A stretch of DNA of 64,000 nucleotides from Strigops habroptila. Taxonomy: Eukaryota; Chordata; Aves; Psittaciformes; Psittacidae. The notes beneath the pieces are model-generated. The model ran no database searches. It was not told where the DNA came from and saw only the letters and a list, made by a program, of their open reading frames with translations. Location of the stretch: positions 3,658,001 through 3,722,000 of the forward strand of contig NC_044278.2 in the NCBI RefSeq assembly GCF_004027225.2, given 5' to 3'. Of this stretch, positions 1-11,000 are shown in pieces (positions within the stretch are counted from its first letter, which is position 1; every line of letters starts with the position of its first letter). The position numbers and the translations under genes were made by a program.

Positions 1-3000
1 GAGCCTTCTCATTGTTTTCCACTGAATATCCCTGACATGGAGCTGTTTTAATGTAACCTAGCCGTGTGTGGCTTAAGTTGTCTTGGCTGCGATAGGAAAC
101 CTGTGAGGCCATGCTTGGACTGACACAAATGTTCCAGCCGTAAACTGGTATGAGGAACCTGCAGGCGCCTTGTGCTGTTGCCAGGAGGAAGGAAACCAAA
201 AGAGCTGATTGTACTCCTTGTTGAAAAGGGGGTGGTTGTTTCTGTGGGTGATAGTAGAGGAAAACGAGGGGCAACATAATCCTCAAGTTCAGGAACTGCC
301 ATGAGAAAACACGGTCCAATGGTAAGGATTCCTGCCAGCGGAGAGGAGGGTAGCAAAGGGCATTGCTGTCATTAAGAAACCAGGGCTGAAGAGGTATGTG
401 AGCTGGGATCTCTCAGCAGCCAACTAGCCTGACTTCAGTAAATGGGAAATTATATAAAGTGCAAAATAGTTTACCAAGGCTATCTCATGCCAGGCTATCA
501 TAGTAGGCTTATTTTGATAAGATAATTGACTACATAGGCAGAGGACTTTAGAAAGAGAGTCCTTACAGTGCTACAGGCAAAGCCATTAAGCTGGAGAAAC
601 AGGGGATTAATGTGAGCGTTGTAAGGATTTACCTGAAGAAGGGATGTGAGGAGGTTGTGCCTCAAGGGAAGCAGGCAGGGTGGAAGGGGTTATTAATGAT
701 CCTCCTCAAAGGGGTGATCTTGTTTACCCAGCAGGAAAACAAGCTCTAATCAGTTTCGGTCAGAAACTGATTCGGTCAGGGCTAGTCACTGCAGAGATTG
801 CACAGGCTACAGCACAAGAAAAGCTGATGGCACTGAGGACTGGAATAGGGAAAACAGGATGAAAGTCAGCAGCACAGCGTGCAAGCTTGCCCATGCAGAG
901 AGTAGTCGTAAGACATTTTGCTCCCAGCTTGTCCTCTGCCATTCTGAGAAATTACAGAAGAAGGGGAGTTTTGATTGATTAATGGTGAGTTCTCACCATA
1001 GTGCAGCCAAGAAAAAGAAGGTGACCACAGATGAGATGTCCCTCCCCAGCTGGTTTAAAGGCACCTTTGGATGGCTATGGATGTGCAGTGAGCATGCAGG
1101 GGGGCTCTGGGCAGCCCTGGCAGGCTGACAGAGGGCAGGGCAGTGTGGGGAGAGACCAAGCCAGCATGGCCAGTGCCCAGAGGTGTGCAGGGGCTTGGCT
1201 GCTGGGTGAGAGAAGCGCTATGGCAGTGACAGCAGGGTGCTGATGCTGGAAAATGTATGGTGCCAGTGTCTTATCAGGGTGTGGGACAGCCGGTCTGAGC
1301 CTGTGCCTCTCCACAAGCCCACTGCAAAGCCACACTCACCCAACAGGGCTGGCAATGCCAGGTCTCCACTGCTCAAAGCGCCACCTTACCCTGGGGTAGG
1401 TCTTTTCTGTGGTAGCAGAGACAGGGCTGAGTGCTTGGAAGAGCTCTGACAGACATATTTGCTTCAGGTTTGCTGCGAAAGGGTGTCCTGGTGGTGCTTG
1501 CAACCTTTTAAACTTCCTCACCATGGTGCAGCCTTCTCCTGAAGGCTGCAAACTTCTGAGCACATTTAGATCTCAAGCTGCCCCTCAGTGTTTGCCGTCT
1601 CCCAGTTCTCATAAGTGGAAGACAAGATATATTGATGGAGGAGCTGAATTCAACAGGCAGCCGCACCTGAGCCTCACAGCAAGTGGATGGTGCCTCTGAA
1701 GGAAGGCACAACCAAGCAAAAGGTACCTATGCCCTAAAGTCCGAGGGTTTCCATCAAAAAAGTGATACCCATGTGAAGGGGGAAGTCCCATGGCTCGCAC
1801 TTACAGAAAATCACTCTTAGGTTCAAAGGGGAAAGAAACAAACCAAAGCTGGACACCACATTTAGGTTTGAGGTTCAGATGTTTTCAGGTTTGGTTCTTG
1901 TTTCAGGTTTTGGGGGCTTTTGCTTTTGTTTGTTTTCTCCTGAACTCCCCCTCCCACCTTCAAATGTCAACCTGACAGGTTTCTGGAATTGAGTCCTTTT
2001 GAGCTTTGCTTCCTGAAAGCCCTGAATTTGCATTTCCCATGTTGCCATCTCATTTGTGCGTACACTAGAGTGAGCCATGCCTGTGGGTGCATCAGCAAGG
2101 ACGGATACATTGCTGTGTCTAAATAAGCAAATCAGCCAAAAAATGTTGGTTTTGGCAAGAAAACCACTCCAACATGAGGAGTGGCCAGTCCGCAGATTGC
2201 CAGCACAACCTTGCTGCAGATGGAAGTTTTGGAGGCTTTTGGTACTGATATCTCTCCTGTGTACATGTACACTGAAGCCAGCTAGTGCTTTTTAACACAC
2301 ATGTGGGCATATTTTTTCAAAGGGTTGGAAAAAGAAGGGGCCCTGACAGCGCCCTTCTGACCATAGAATTTCTTGTTGCAATGCAGGAATAAGCCTGGTA
2401 AGGATATACAGGCACAACCTCAGCACAAGGCAAAAAAGCTTCTTGTTTTCTTATTTGTTAGTCCTAGAAATAGATGTTTCCTTTTTTCTTTTTCTCTCTT
2501 TTTTTTTAATTTTCTCTTTTCTTTTTGCTTGGTGGATTTTTTTAATAGATCACTCTAAACCACCTCTGGTGTATAAAATGTCATCCCAGCAGAGCTAATG
2601 CCCTTAAAATGAAGCCTAACCACAACCGAAGCAGAGGACAACAATGCCTAACAGCGCTGATTACAGGTAGTGCTTTCAGCTGTGCTTTTAACAGAGGTGG
2701 TAATTCTGCTCTTTGGGCGTGACTCCCATTGAAATCAGTGTTGCAGTTTATATACAAGTCTATATCACAATGATATTGATACCTACAAACACTGTGCTTG
2801 TCCATATGGGGAAATTGCAGGTAGGAAGCTGGGCTGCAAGATAGCAGCATGCTCATTGATTTTAATTAACTCCTCATTTACATGCTGTTAGTGGGCAGGG
2901 GGTGTGATTTCCCTTGATTCTCAAAGACAGGAGGGGTCCAAACACAATGGCTTCGGTGGCATTGTGTATGACAGTCTGAGCTGATTTCGTGCCCGGCTTT

Positions 3001-6000
3001 TGCCAACAGGGACCTGTTCCTTCTCTCTGCCCCCAGTTCACCAGATCTCACTGCTGACACTGGTGCTTGGGCTCACCTGACATCCCAGTAAATTGGTGCA
3101 ACTCACAAAGATGGCCAAGAAAAGCAAGTTTATTTACTTTTTTTCTTTGCTGGGTTAATGTGTTGAACGAGATTCCAAGGGGGCACTGAGGGGTAAATGT
3201 TCCAGGGTGAGGTTTGTCCCTCTCTCTGATCAACCATATGGAAGTAATTCTTGGGAATTTTGCAAGCCTGCATCTTAGAAACCAAGCACCATGTGAATCA
3301 ACTGTGGATTACTGAAATCAAAACAACATTCTGACAAGCAAAACCCATTTACAGGTTGACAGCCCTTAGTCGCATTGACAGATTCCTCAAGTGGCCAGGA
3401 CGAATGCCCAACAGACCTCATGCAGAAGGCAGGTCTAAAGAGCTGCTTCTCAAACGTGCTACTTCATAGCTTGATTCATTCCTTTTACACATGCATTTTG
3501 ACATCCACACTTCATCATGTTGACACATATGCTTAAACATTTACTTGCTTATGTTTGCACTGTTGTCAGTTTCTCATTGTCACTGTGGTTTTATGATTTG
3601 GCAGCTTGAACTTCCATGCACCTCTGCGAAACCTCCGGGACTGAAGTCCTCAGATCTCATCTCCATGTGCTCCACTGTGAAGCCAGCTCGGAGCCTTACG
3701 CTTTTTTCCCCATTGGATGCAAGGGCAGGCTCTGTTCCTCAGGTAAGAGCAATACCATCCTGTCTGGATAAGAACCAGATGGAAAATCATCTTCCCCATG
3801 ATGCAGTCACTTGTGCCAAATAGCAAAATGCCTGATTAGGCAGGCTTTGCAGGGACCCGGCTGTCCTCAGCTGCACTCTGGCACTGCTGATGCCCGCCTG
3901 GAGCAGGGATCGCAGGTGCCCTGCCTGTGGGAGAAGCAAGGCTCCAGCAGCCTCCTGAGGCAGGAGAAGTGGGCAGGGAGTGTGCTGTAAACATGCACCC
4001 TGGTGCACTACACAGCAGCCCTCTGAGGTCAGGCAGGTTCCTTTTCAGTGCATGCTTATTGCTGCATTTAAATCTCTTCTGTGTAATAGCACAAAGAAGA
4101 GAAAATACAGCCCAGCATGTCCTGCCAGGTGCTGCGTTTCAGCGGTGTCTACCTGATCACTACCTGATCACAGTGCTGCTGCATGTGGTGCTGTGTTGTC
4201 CTTGCTGCAGAGAGGGTGGTCAGGACGAGGCCATCTCAGCCACAGTCATGCTTCTGTGCTGACAGTGCTGCTGTGCCCTACCAGCCTATGCTGCTTGTGA
4301 AAACAGGATCAACAGCCCCCTTATTAGCCAGCAGAAACCTACAATGCAACTGGGACAAATAGTAATGTACAGCACGGTATGGCCATATGCTGAAAAAGCT
4401 GAAAAGCCAAAATCACTGTCTTCTTCACAGCCTGATGCTGCCAGGGGCTGTGGCTCCCTGGCAGTGAGAGCTGGCACAGCCACTGCAGGCAACACAGCCT
4501 GATCTATTGAGGAGAACCAACGTATCTGCTGCTTGGTCTTTGCACACTGGTGTTAGAAACCATGGGAGAGCAGGTTCTCCTTTATGAGCAGGTGATCCAC
4601 CTCTGCTGCAAGGGAAGAGCTTGCAGGAACTAGCGTGGGGAGTAGGGAATGGATGAGGGAGTGTGAGGGAGTGTGAGTGAATGAGGGAGTGAGAGTGAGG
4701 GAGTGCCAGCTTGCACACCATGAGGCAGAGACCTGTTCACTTTTTCCTGTGTGGACCATGAGAGCACACTGGGCTCTTCTGCATGGTGGTTACACAAACG
4801 GCGATGCCTCAAAACAACAAAGCACAGTGACTGAGTGGGTCCCATGCAGCAGTTTGTGTGAGGGTAATTGAAGAAGGTTAATCCCAGATTATTAAAGCAA
4901 CTTTGTACTTGGCAAGAAACCCCGGTGCTTTGAGCAGTAAAAATCAAATATCCACTCAGTAATGTGGTCGAAGTTACACTTGCCAAACAATGTGGGTGCA
5001 TTTTACATTTACTTGAATTAATTTCCCACATTTCCCCCTCTCTGTTTCTGAGTTCAAAGGATTTGTTTAACTTGATTTGTCACTCCTGACTTACCATGGC
5101 ACCGCAGACATAGTACCTGTGCTTTCTAATGCACTGTGTCACCAACACACATGATCTGTCTGTGCATGGCCAGTGCAGCACCAGGCAGTGCTGCCTGCCC
5201 TAGGTGTTGCTGGACACTGGTCCCGGCTGGGCACTGTGCTTGTGCTGCTTGTTCGGTCCCCAGCACACTTTGATTGCAGTGACTCTCTGCCTAGGTCTTA
5301 GGACAGCCAAGTTTAGCTCTTCAGATTATTGAGGTAAGGAATCTGTGGATTTGACTTCTGACATCTGTGGAGTGATAATGGGAAACAGATTGTGTCTGCT
5401 AGCTTGGATGTTATCTGACTGCAAAGCTCTTAGCCCTCTGAAAGGCCTGCCACAGCATACAAACCACTCTCAAAGGCCAGAAGACCACTGATCTCTGGAG
5501 CATGCATCACACTGGACAGGCTGTAGAACAATGGTGCACCAAGCCCAGAGCACTGTATAGGGGCAAAGACTGGCTCTGAGCCCACCTCCCAGGTTTAAAT
5601 TGGCTTTCACAAGGTCCAGTGATGAATTCCTTGGGCCTAGGGAGTGGAGGAGCACAGCACCTCGGGTATGATGCCAGGGGAGAGATCACCTGCAAACCTT
5701 GGCTGAACACAGGGAGAGAACTGAGCCCAGCATGGGGACACTGCCTGGGGTTTCCTCCTTCAGCTGGCCTGAGCACCAGTGCACATAGAACACCAAACCC
5801 TCTGTGAAGGCTCTAGGACATGAGAGGGACAGGCTCCCTGCTGTGCTCGGAGGTGTTGGTGCTGTCTGTCCTGCCATGATGAAATTAGATTGCACAAGTG
5901 AAAGCTGCCCTTGTTTCCTGAAAGTCCTTTTATTTTCTGTTCTGTAAACAAACCATACTTGAGCTCTAATCTGTGCTGAGATGAAGCATTTAACTTCTTC

Positions 6001-6384
6001 AAATCTTGCCAGCTTTACAGTCTGAAGGTTGGGGACAGCTAGGGGGAAAAACAAGAACAAGAAATCTCTTGAGCTGTGGGGTTGTTGTTATTTTCCTTTG
6101 TAAGATGAAAGTGTTTTTCTGTAACCTGAAACTGTTGGATTTTCCTCTTTCCCCACAAAGTTTTTTTTTCTTTTGTTACTGACATTGTGTCGGAGACAGT
6201 TTGTCTTTGTGAATGACTTAACTTCTCAGGCCTGGGATCCCTTTGGCAAGGCTGCCTTCTGCCCTTCTCTTATGTAAAAAAAAAGGTGCCATTTACTTCC
6301 ACTGATGAACAGATGGGTGCCATCAGCTGAATTCAGTTCATTACTCCATATACCTTGTATTCCACATGCTGCTGTTGGAGCCAT
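1..6384. other. Intergenic, no gene recognised
   Basis: No open frame here reads like a known protein, and no set of frames joins through splice sites into one. The longest frames are about 100-130 codons, lack family motifs and overlap on both strands. A pyrimidine-rich stretch lies near 2,480-2,545 and a GAGTG-type simple repeat at 4,653-4,705. In human, ADPRH is the neighbour on this side of CD80, but I see no ADPRH-like exon. Confidence 0.6.
4653..4705. repeat. GAGTG/GTGAG-rich simple repeat
   Basis: An imperfect tandem run of GAGGGAGTGTGAG-type units. It produces low-complexity frames on both strands (Ser/His/Leu/Thr-rich on the minus strand), which are not genes. Confidence 0.7.
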
Positions 6385-6660
6385 CACGTGCTGACAGGAC
6401 AAGAGGAAATGGCCTCAAGTTGTGCCAGGGGAGGTTTAGATTGGATATCAGGAAAAATGTCTTTACTGGAAGAGTTGTGAAGCATTGGAGCGGGCTGCCT
6501 AGGGAAGTGGTGGAATCCTCATCCCTGCAGGTATTCAAAAGATGTGTAGATGTGGCACTCAAGGACCTGGGTTAGTGGTGGACTTGGCAGTGCTGGGTTA
6601 ACAGTTGGACTTGGTGACCTGAAAGTTTTTTTCCAACCTAAGGTTCTATGACTCTATGGA
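6385..6660 (+). mobile_element. CR1 LINE 3' end, truncated
   Basis: The plus strand reads like the end of a CR1 reverse transcriptase frame ([20 protein letters not shown], then [22 protein letters not shown]) and then the CR1 3'UTR, ending in a TTCTATGACTCTATGG-type tail. Only the last ~275 bp are present, the usual 5' truncation of non-LTR elements. It is divergent and so probably old. Confidence 0.88.
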
Positions 6661-7388
6661 AACACTTCCTAAAAAATGTTACTCTGCTTCGCAATGGGAT
6701 CATTTCTCTGACAAAGATGTTTTTAGGGCCCTTGAGCAACCATTTTTTTGGTGATCTACATCTCTGGAAACACATCCTGGATGCTTCCTATTCAACCTGG
6801 ACATTCCTGTATGAAAAGCATGAAGACATGCTTTTAGTTCAGATTAACAGAGATGGGAATGTCCGTTCACGTTAAGAACAATAAAAGGGATCCCAGTTCT
6901 GCAGGAGGGACTGTGGTTACGAATTCCCTCCAGACAGCAGGTGCTGTGTTTTGGTTGCAGTATTTACCCAGTTCTGCCCTTTCTGATATGTCTCTGAGAT
7001 GTTCGTTTTTACCAATCACTAAAGGATCAAAATAATGATGTTTGGCTGTGCTGGAAGTGTGTTTCTGTAGTGATGGCTTTGCATTTGGAAAAAGTTGGTG
7101 ATGTCAGTGCGTCCACCGGAAAAATCTAGCAGTGATGTATTTGAACAGCCTTCCATTTGAGTGCAAAGGATTTCTACCACAAGTGCTGATTAGTGAAATG
7201 AATTTCCTCTACATAGCACATAAACTGCGAAATTTCACTTGTCTTTTCTGCTTTTTTACTGATGCCTTTGTTGTGAAAGCAAAGGAAAAATGTGGTATTT
7301 GTGATGCTGTCACATCTTCCTCTTTTCCACAATGCTTATATTTAGCAGAATTTAAAGACCCTGCCTTATCAAACCCAAGCTTCCCTCT
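6661..7388. other. Unique sequence between two mobile elements
   Basis: Nothing recognisable. Several short plus-strand frames (up to 88 codons) have no family features. Confidence 0.5.
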
Positions 7389-7640
7389 TGTGGTTTGAGC
7401 CCAGCTGGTAACTCAAACCACGCAGCCGCTCACTCACCCCCCTTTTTTCTCTCCCCGCTCCCGGAGGGATGGGGAGGAGAATGGAAAGAATGTAAACCCC
7501 AAGGGTTGAGATAAGAGCAGCCCAGTAACTAAGGTAAAATACTAACCCACTACTGCTGCCACCAATAATTACAATGAGAAGGGAAATAACAAGGGGAGAG
7601 AACACAATTGCTCGCCACCTGCTGACCAATACCCAGCTGA
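7389..7640 (-). mobile_element. ERVL-like LTR fragment
   Basis: This matches, in reverse orientation, the 3' half of the intact LTR at 46,490-47,044. Shared blocks include the ACCAGCTGG-type terminus, the CTCCTCCCCAT block, the 'TTATCTCAACCC' block and the GAGCAATTG block. The 3' terminus falls at about 7,389, where TGTGGTTT is the reverse complement of the LTR end. Similarity fades after ~7,640, so the 5' half is missing. No target duplication can be assigned. Confidence 0.75.
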
Positions 7641-9773
7641 ACTCAGGACACCTCTTCAGGCTGCAGTGCTTCTTCTACCTGTTTAAACCTGTTTCTGGAG
7701 CACATATAGGTGAAATGCTGAAGGCCTATTAAAAGCGCACAAGAAAGCTTATTCCTACGGGGATTTTGCTGTGAATCAGTGGGCTTGTATTACCTGATAC
7801 AGTGCTCAAAGAAAGAAGTCTTTGCTGAACTGTGACTTCAATATGTATGAGTCCTCCAACTTCGTTAGTATCCTGAGGATGCGTAATACCTCTTCCCTTG
7901 AAGTAATGGTTTCCAAAAATCAAGGGTATGTGCTTAGGGAAGCTTTAAGTGATGGAAAAATTGTGACTTCTGCCCCTGATCAAAGCAGAACAAAGCACTT
8001 GACCACTACACTCTTTATTATTGTGGTGTCCTTGTAATCGGGGAGCTTTCCGAAGGAGAAGATACCAAGAGCCAGGATACCTAGAAAAAGAGAAGGAGCT
8101 CTGACCAAGAATAGCATCTCGAGTGAATTCAGCTGCCTAACTAAAATCTAGGCAGCCTTGATGAAGCAATCAGCTGCTCTGGTTTCCTCTGTGGATGAGA
8201 AGGGGTTATGATGCCTCCTTGCTACAGACTGGCAATTGATGAGCTCCATCTCTTTCCCTGGGACTGCTCATCTAAAAGCAGGGTTAAACCTTGAGGAAGA
8301 AATGCAGATGTGGATAGAACAGGCTGGAGTTTCGTTTTAGTTGTAATATGCTAATGGCAGAAATATATATTGAAAAAAAAAAGCAAGCATGAATTTAAAT
8401 GAAAGTGAACAGCTATAACAGGGTTGCCAGTAACAGTAGCTCTATAATGATGCAGGATACATGATTAGACTAAGAGTAGAAAGTGCATGGGCCCATCCGA
8501 CTTGCAGAGAGGCAGTACCTGCCTGAGATCCGGGACATTGACTTGGGGAAACAAGGTACGAGTGGCTATAGTAGTGATATTCTTTTCTTCTCTGAATGCA
8601 ATGAAAACACTTGTATGTAAACACATGGTCCTAGTGTCATCTGCATTTGCAAACCATGCCAGTGGTCCTGTTAGAAAATGCATGGGTAGAGTACAAATGA
8701 GCAGGATTTAAATCAGAGCCCAAATCACAAAACATGTGGACTAGAAACCCAACCAGGGAGATATACATAGTCCCAGTTTGACTCAATAGCAAGCTATTCT
8801 CTGCCATTTCATATAGAATGAGTTTCTTCTGCACAGAAAAGATGTAACCTCTTCTTCTGGTGCTTGATTTCTTTATAGAATCCTACCTGGTTAATTACAT
8901 CAAAATAAAACTCTGATTTATATTGCAACCCAATTACCCCGATTCACTCTTACATCAGTCCATTTGATCCATCTAATCCATCTAATTCAAGGGAGCTATA
9001 CTGAAGAAAATATGGAGCAACATAGAGGCAAATAATTTCTGATAAAAAGGACGTATTTGCTTTAAATCAAAGTAATTTAAAGCAGCAAGCCAGAAATTTG
9101 CATTTAAATAAATTGGTTTAATCTTGGTGCAAAATTATTTGCACTTTGGGTTTTTTTCTTCTAAGAAAATCAGGTTTTCATTGGCGTGCAACCCTCTTGC
9201 TGCGATAATTACAGCTAAATGTAACGCCTTACACTATGCCAGGGTTTGTTTTGTTTTGCGGGAGAGTGTGCAGTATCTGTACAAATCTACATCACTTAGT
9301 GTGTATTTACTCCCTCAAGCTCTTATTTACTAAGCAGTTTGTTGTGCTGCCTAGCATTTGCTCCAGGCTGGTTTTTGTTTGGCCAGTCAGCTTCATGAGG
9401 GTTCTGCCCCTCCAGGCTTTAAAGATGTCCCATTCCTCTATCTTGTCCCATCTGAAGCCCAGGTGAGCTGTGGAGCGGGAGGAAAGGGCTGGTGCTGGGT
9501 GCCTCCTGGAGGAGGGGGGACCCGGAGCTGGGAAGGCAAGTTCTCCCTCTGTCACTCCTGCCAGGGCTGGTGGATGCTCTGCAGAGCCCAATTGGTTTGG
9601 GTGGTGCATCCGGCAGATGCTCCCTGTTTGGGCGCTTGGTTGTGACAGCCAACATGTGCAACTTAAGTTGTCTTAAATTTTCTTTATGTAACTGAGCTTG
9701 ATGGATTACATTCAGCTGGGCCTGAAATGACAGTGTGGGGTTTTTTCTAATTTAAAATATAATTTTATAAGAT
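7641..9773. other. Intergenic, nothing recognised
   Basis: AT-rich sequence with no convincing coding frame and no repeat family that I recognise. Short poly-A runs occur near 8,375. Confidence 0.5.
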
Positions 9774-10365
9774 TATTCATAGAATTATAGAACCATACAC
9801 TGGTTTGGGTTGGAAGGGACTTTAAATATCATCTAGTTCCAACCCCCTGCCACAGGCAGGGACACCTTCCACTAGAGCAGGTTGCTCCAAGCCCCTGTGT
9901 CCAACCTGCCCTTGAACACTGCCAGGGATGGGGCAGCCACAGCTTCTCTGGGCACCCTGTGCCAGCGCCTCAGCACCCTCACAGGGAAGAGCTTCTGCCT
10001 AAGAGCTCATCTCAATCTCCCCTCTGGCAGGTTAAAGCCGTTCCCCTTGTCCTGTCACTAAATGCCCTTGTAAAAAGTCCCTCCCTCTGCTTCTCGTAGG
10101 CCCTTTTAGGCACTGGGAGCTGCTCTAATGTCTCCCCAGAGCCTTCTCTTCAGGCTGAACAAGCCCTGCTCTCTCAGCCTGTCTCCATAGCAGAGGTATT
10201 CCAGCCCTTGGATCATCTTCATGGCCTCCTGTAGACTCTCTTGAGCAGGTCCATGTCCCTCTTGTGCTGGTGGCCCCGGAGCTGCACACAGGACTGCAGG
10301 GAGGGTCTCAGAAGAGTAGAGGGGCAGGATCACGGGTGGCTTTTTGGGCTGCAAGTGCCACACTG
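9774..10365 (-). mobile_element. CR1 LINE 3' end upstream of CD80
   Basis: The plus strand begins with the reverse complement of the CR1 tail (CATAGAATTATAGAACC), followed by the avian CR1 sequence TGGGTTGGAAGGGAC and the CCCCTGCCACAGGCAGGGAC block. It continues through the C-terminal part of the reverse transcriptase frame on the minus strand. About 590 bp are retained. It belongs to the same subfamily type as the minus-strand copies at 42.6 kb and 61.5 kb. It ends roughly 550 bp before the CD80 start codon. Confidence 0.9.
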
Positions 10366-10379
10366 TCAGCAAGTAGCAT

Positions 10380-10899
10380 CAAGGTGTTTAACTTAGTTGC
10401 GTTTAAACTCCAACCGAGAAGCCCCACCGGTGCCAGCGCTGCCCGACGCTTACACTCAGCACCCACTGATCCCTTTCCTGCCCCTTTACCCCTCCTGCCC
10501 CTTTGCTGGAGGCATATCCAAACCGGCACCGAGGGCTCAAGGCGACACCCATGCCCTTACGCACGCCCATAAGGAAGCTGTGGGCGGGTGTGAGGTGACT
10601 TATGAGGCCCAGCACCCGCCTGCTCCTGGCCTTCCCCTCGTGCTGGTGGGGAGCGAGCACCTCGGTGGCCCCGCTGCAGGAGCCGCGCACCCATGGCCTG
10701 GCACTGAGCCTCCTCTCTGCCTCAGGGGCTGGCCTCGGGGGAGCCGCAGGTACCCGGTGAGGGAAGCGGGGAGGGCTGCGCTTGTGCTCGTGGTTTCTTG
10801 GGGCAGCAGCGGGCAGGAAGGAAAGGGAACGTGGTGGCAAGTGCTGTGGCTCCTCAGGCGCTGTTCCGATAACTGTGTGCCCCTCTCCTTCTGGCCCAG
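10380..10899 (+). promoter_or_regulatory. CD80: Probable CD80 promoter and 5' leader
   Basis: A G+C-rich stretch between the CR1 and the first coding exon. It holds two possible splice donors (CAG/GTACCC at 10,750 and CCG/GTGAGG at 10,757). The pyrimidine-rich acceptor CTCCTTCTGGCCCAG ends at 10,899, just before the coding exon. A short noncoding first exon with a ~140 bp intron is therefore likely but inferred. No TATA box is evident, and I cannot place the transcription start. Confidence 0.45.
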
Positions 10900-10912
10900 G
10901 AGCTGCAGGAAG

Positions 10913-11000
10913 ATGGTGTGCCTGCCCGCCGCCCCACCGGCGCTGGCGTTGAGGAGGTGGCTGGAGACCGGGCTCTTCGTGCTGCTCTGCCTTAGTTTAG
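10913..11000 (+). CDS. CD80: CD80 coding exon 1 (signal peptide)
   Basis: Encodes residues 1-29 plus one base of residue 30. It ends in donor GTAAGC at 11,001. The exon itself probably starts at 10,900 after the CCCAG acceptor. A long in-frame open stretch on either side (10,397-11,251) is accidental. Confidence 0.88.
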
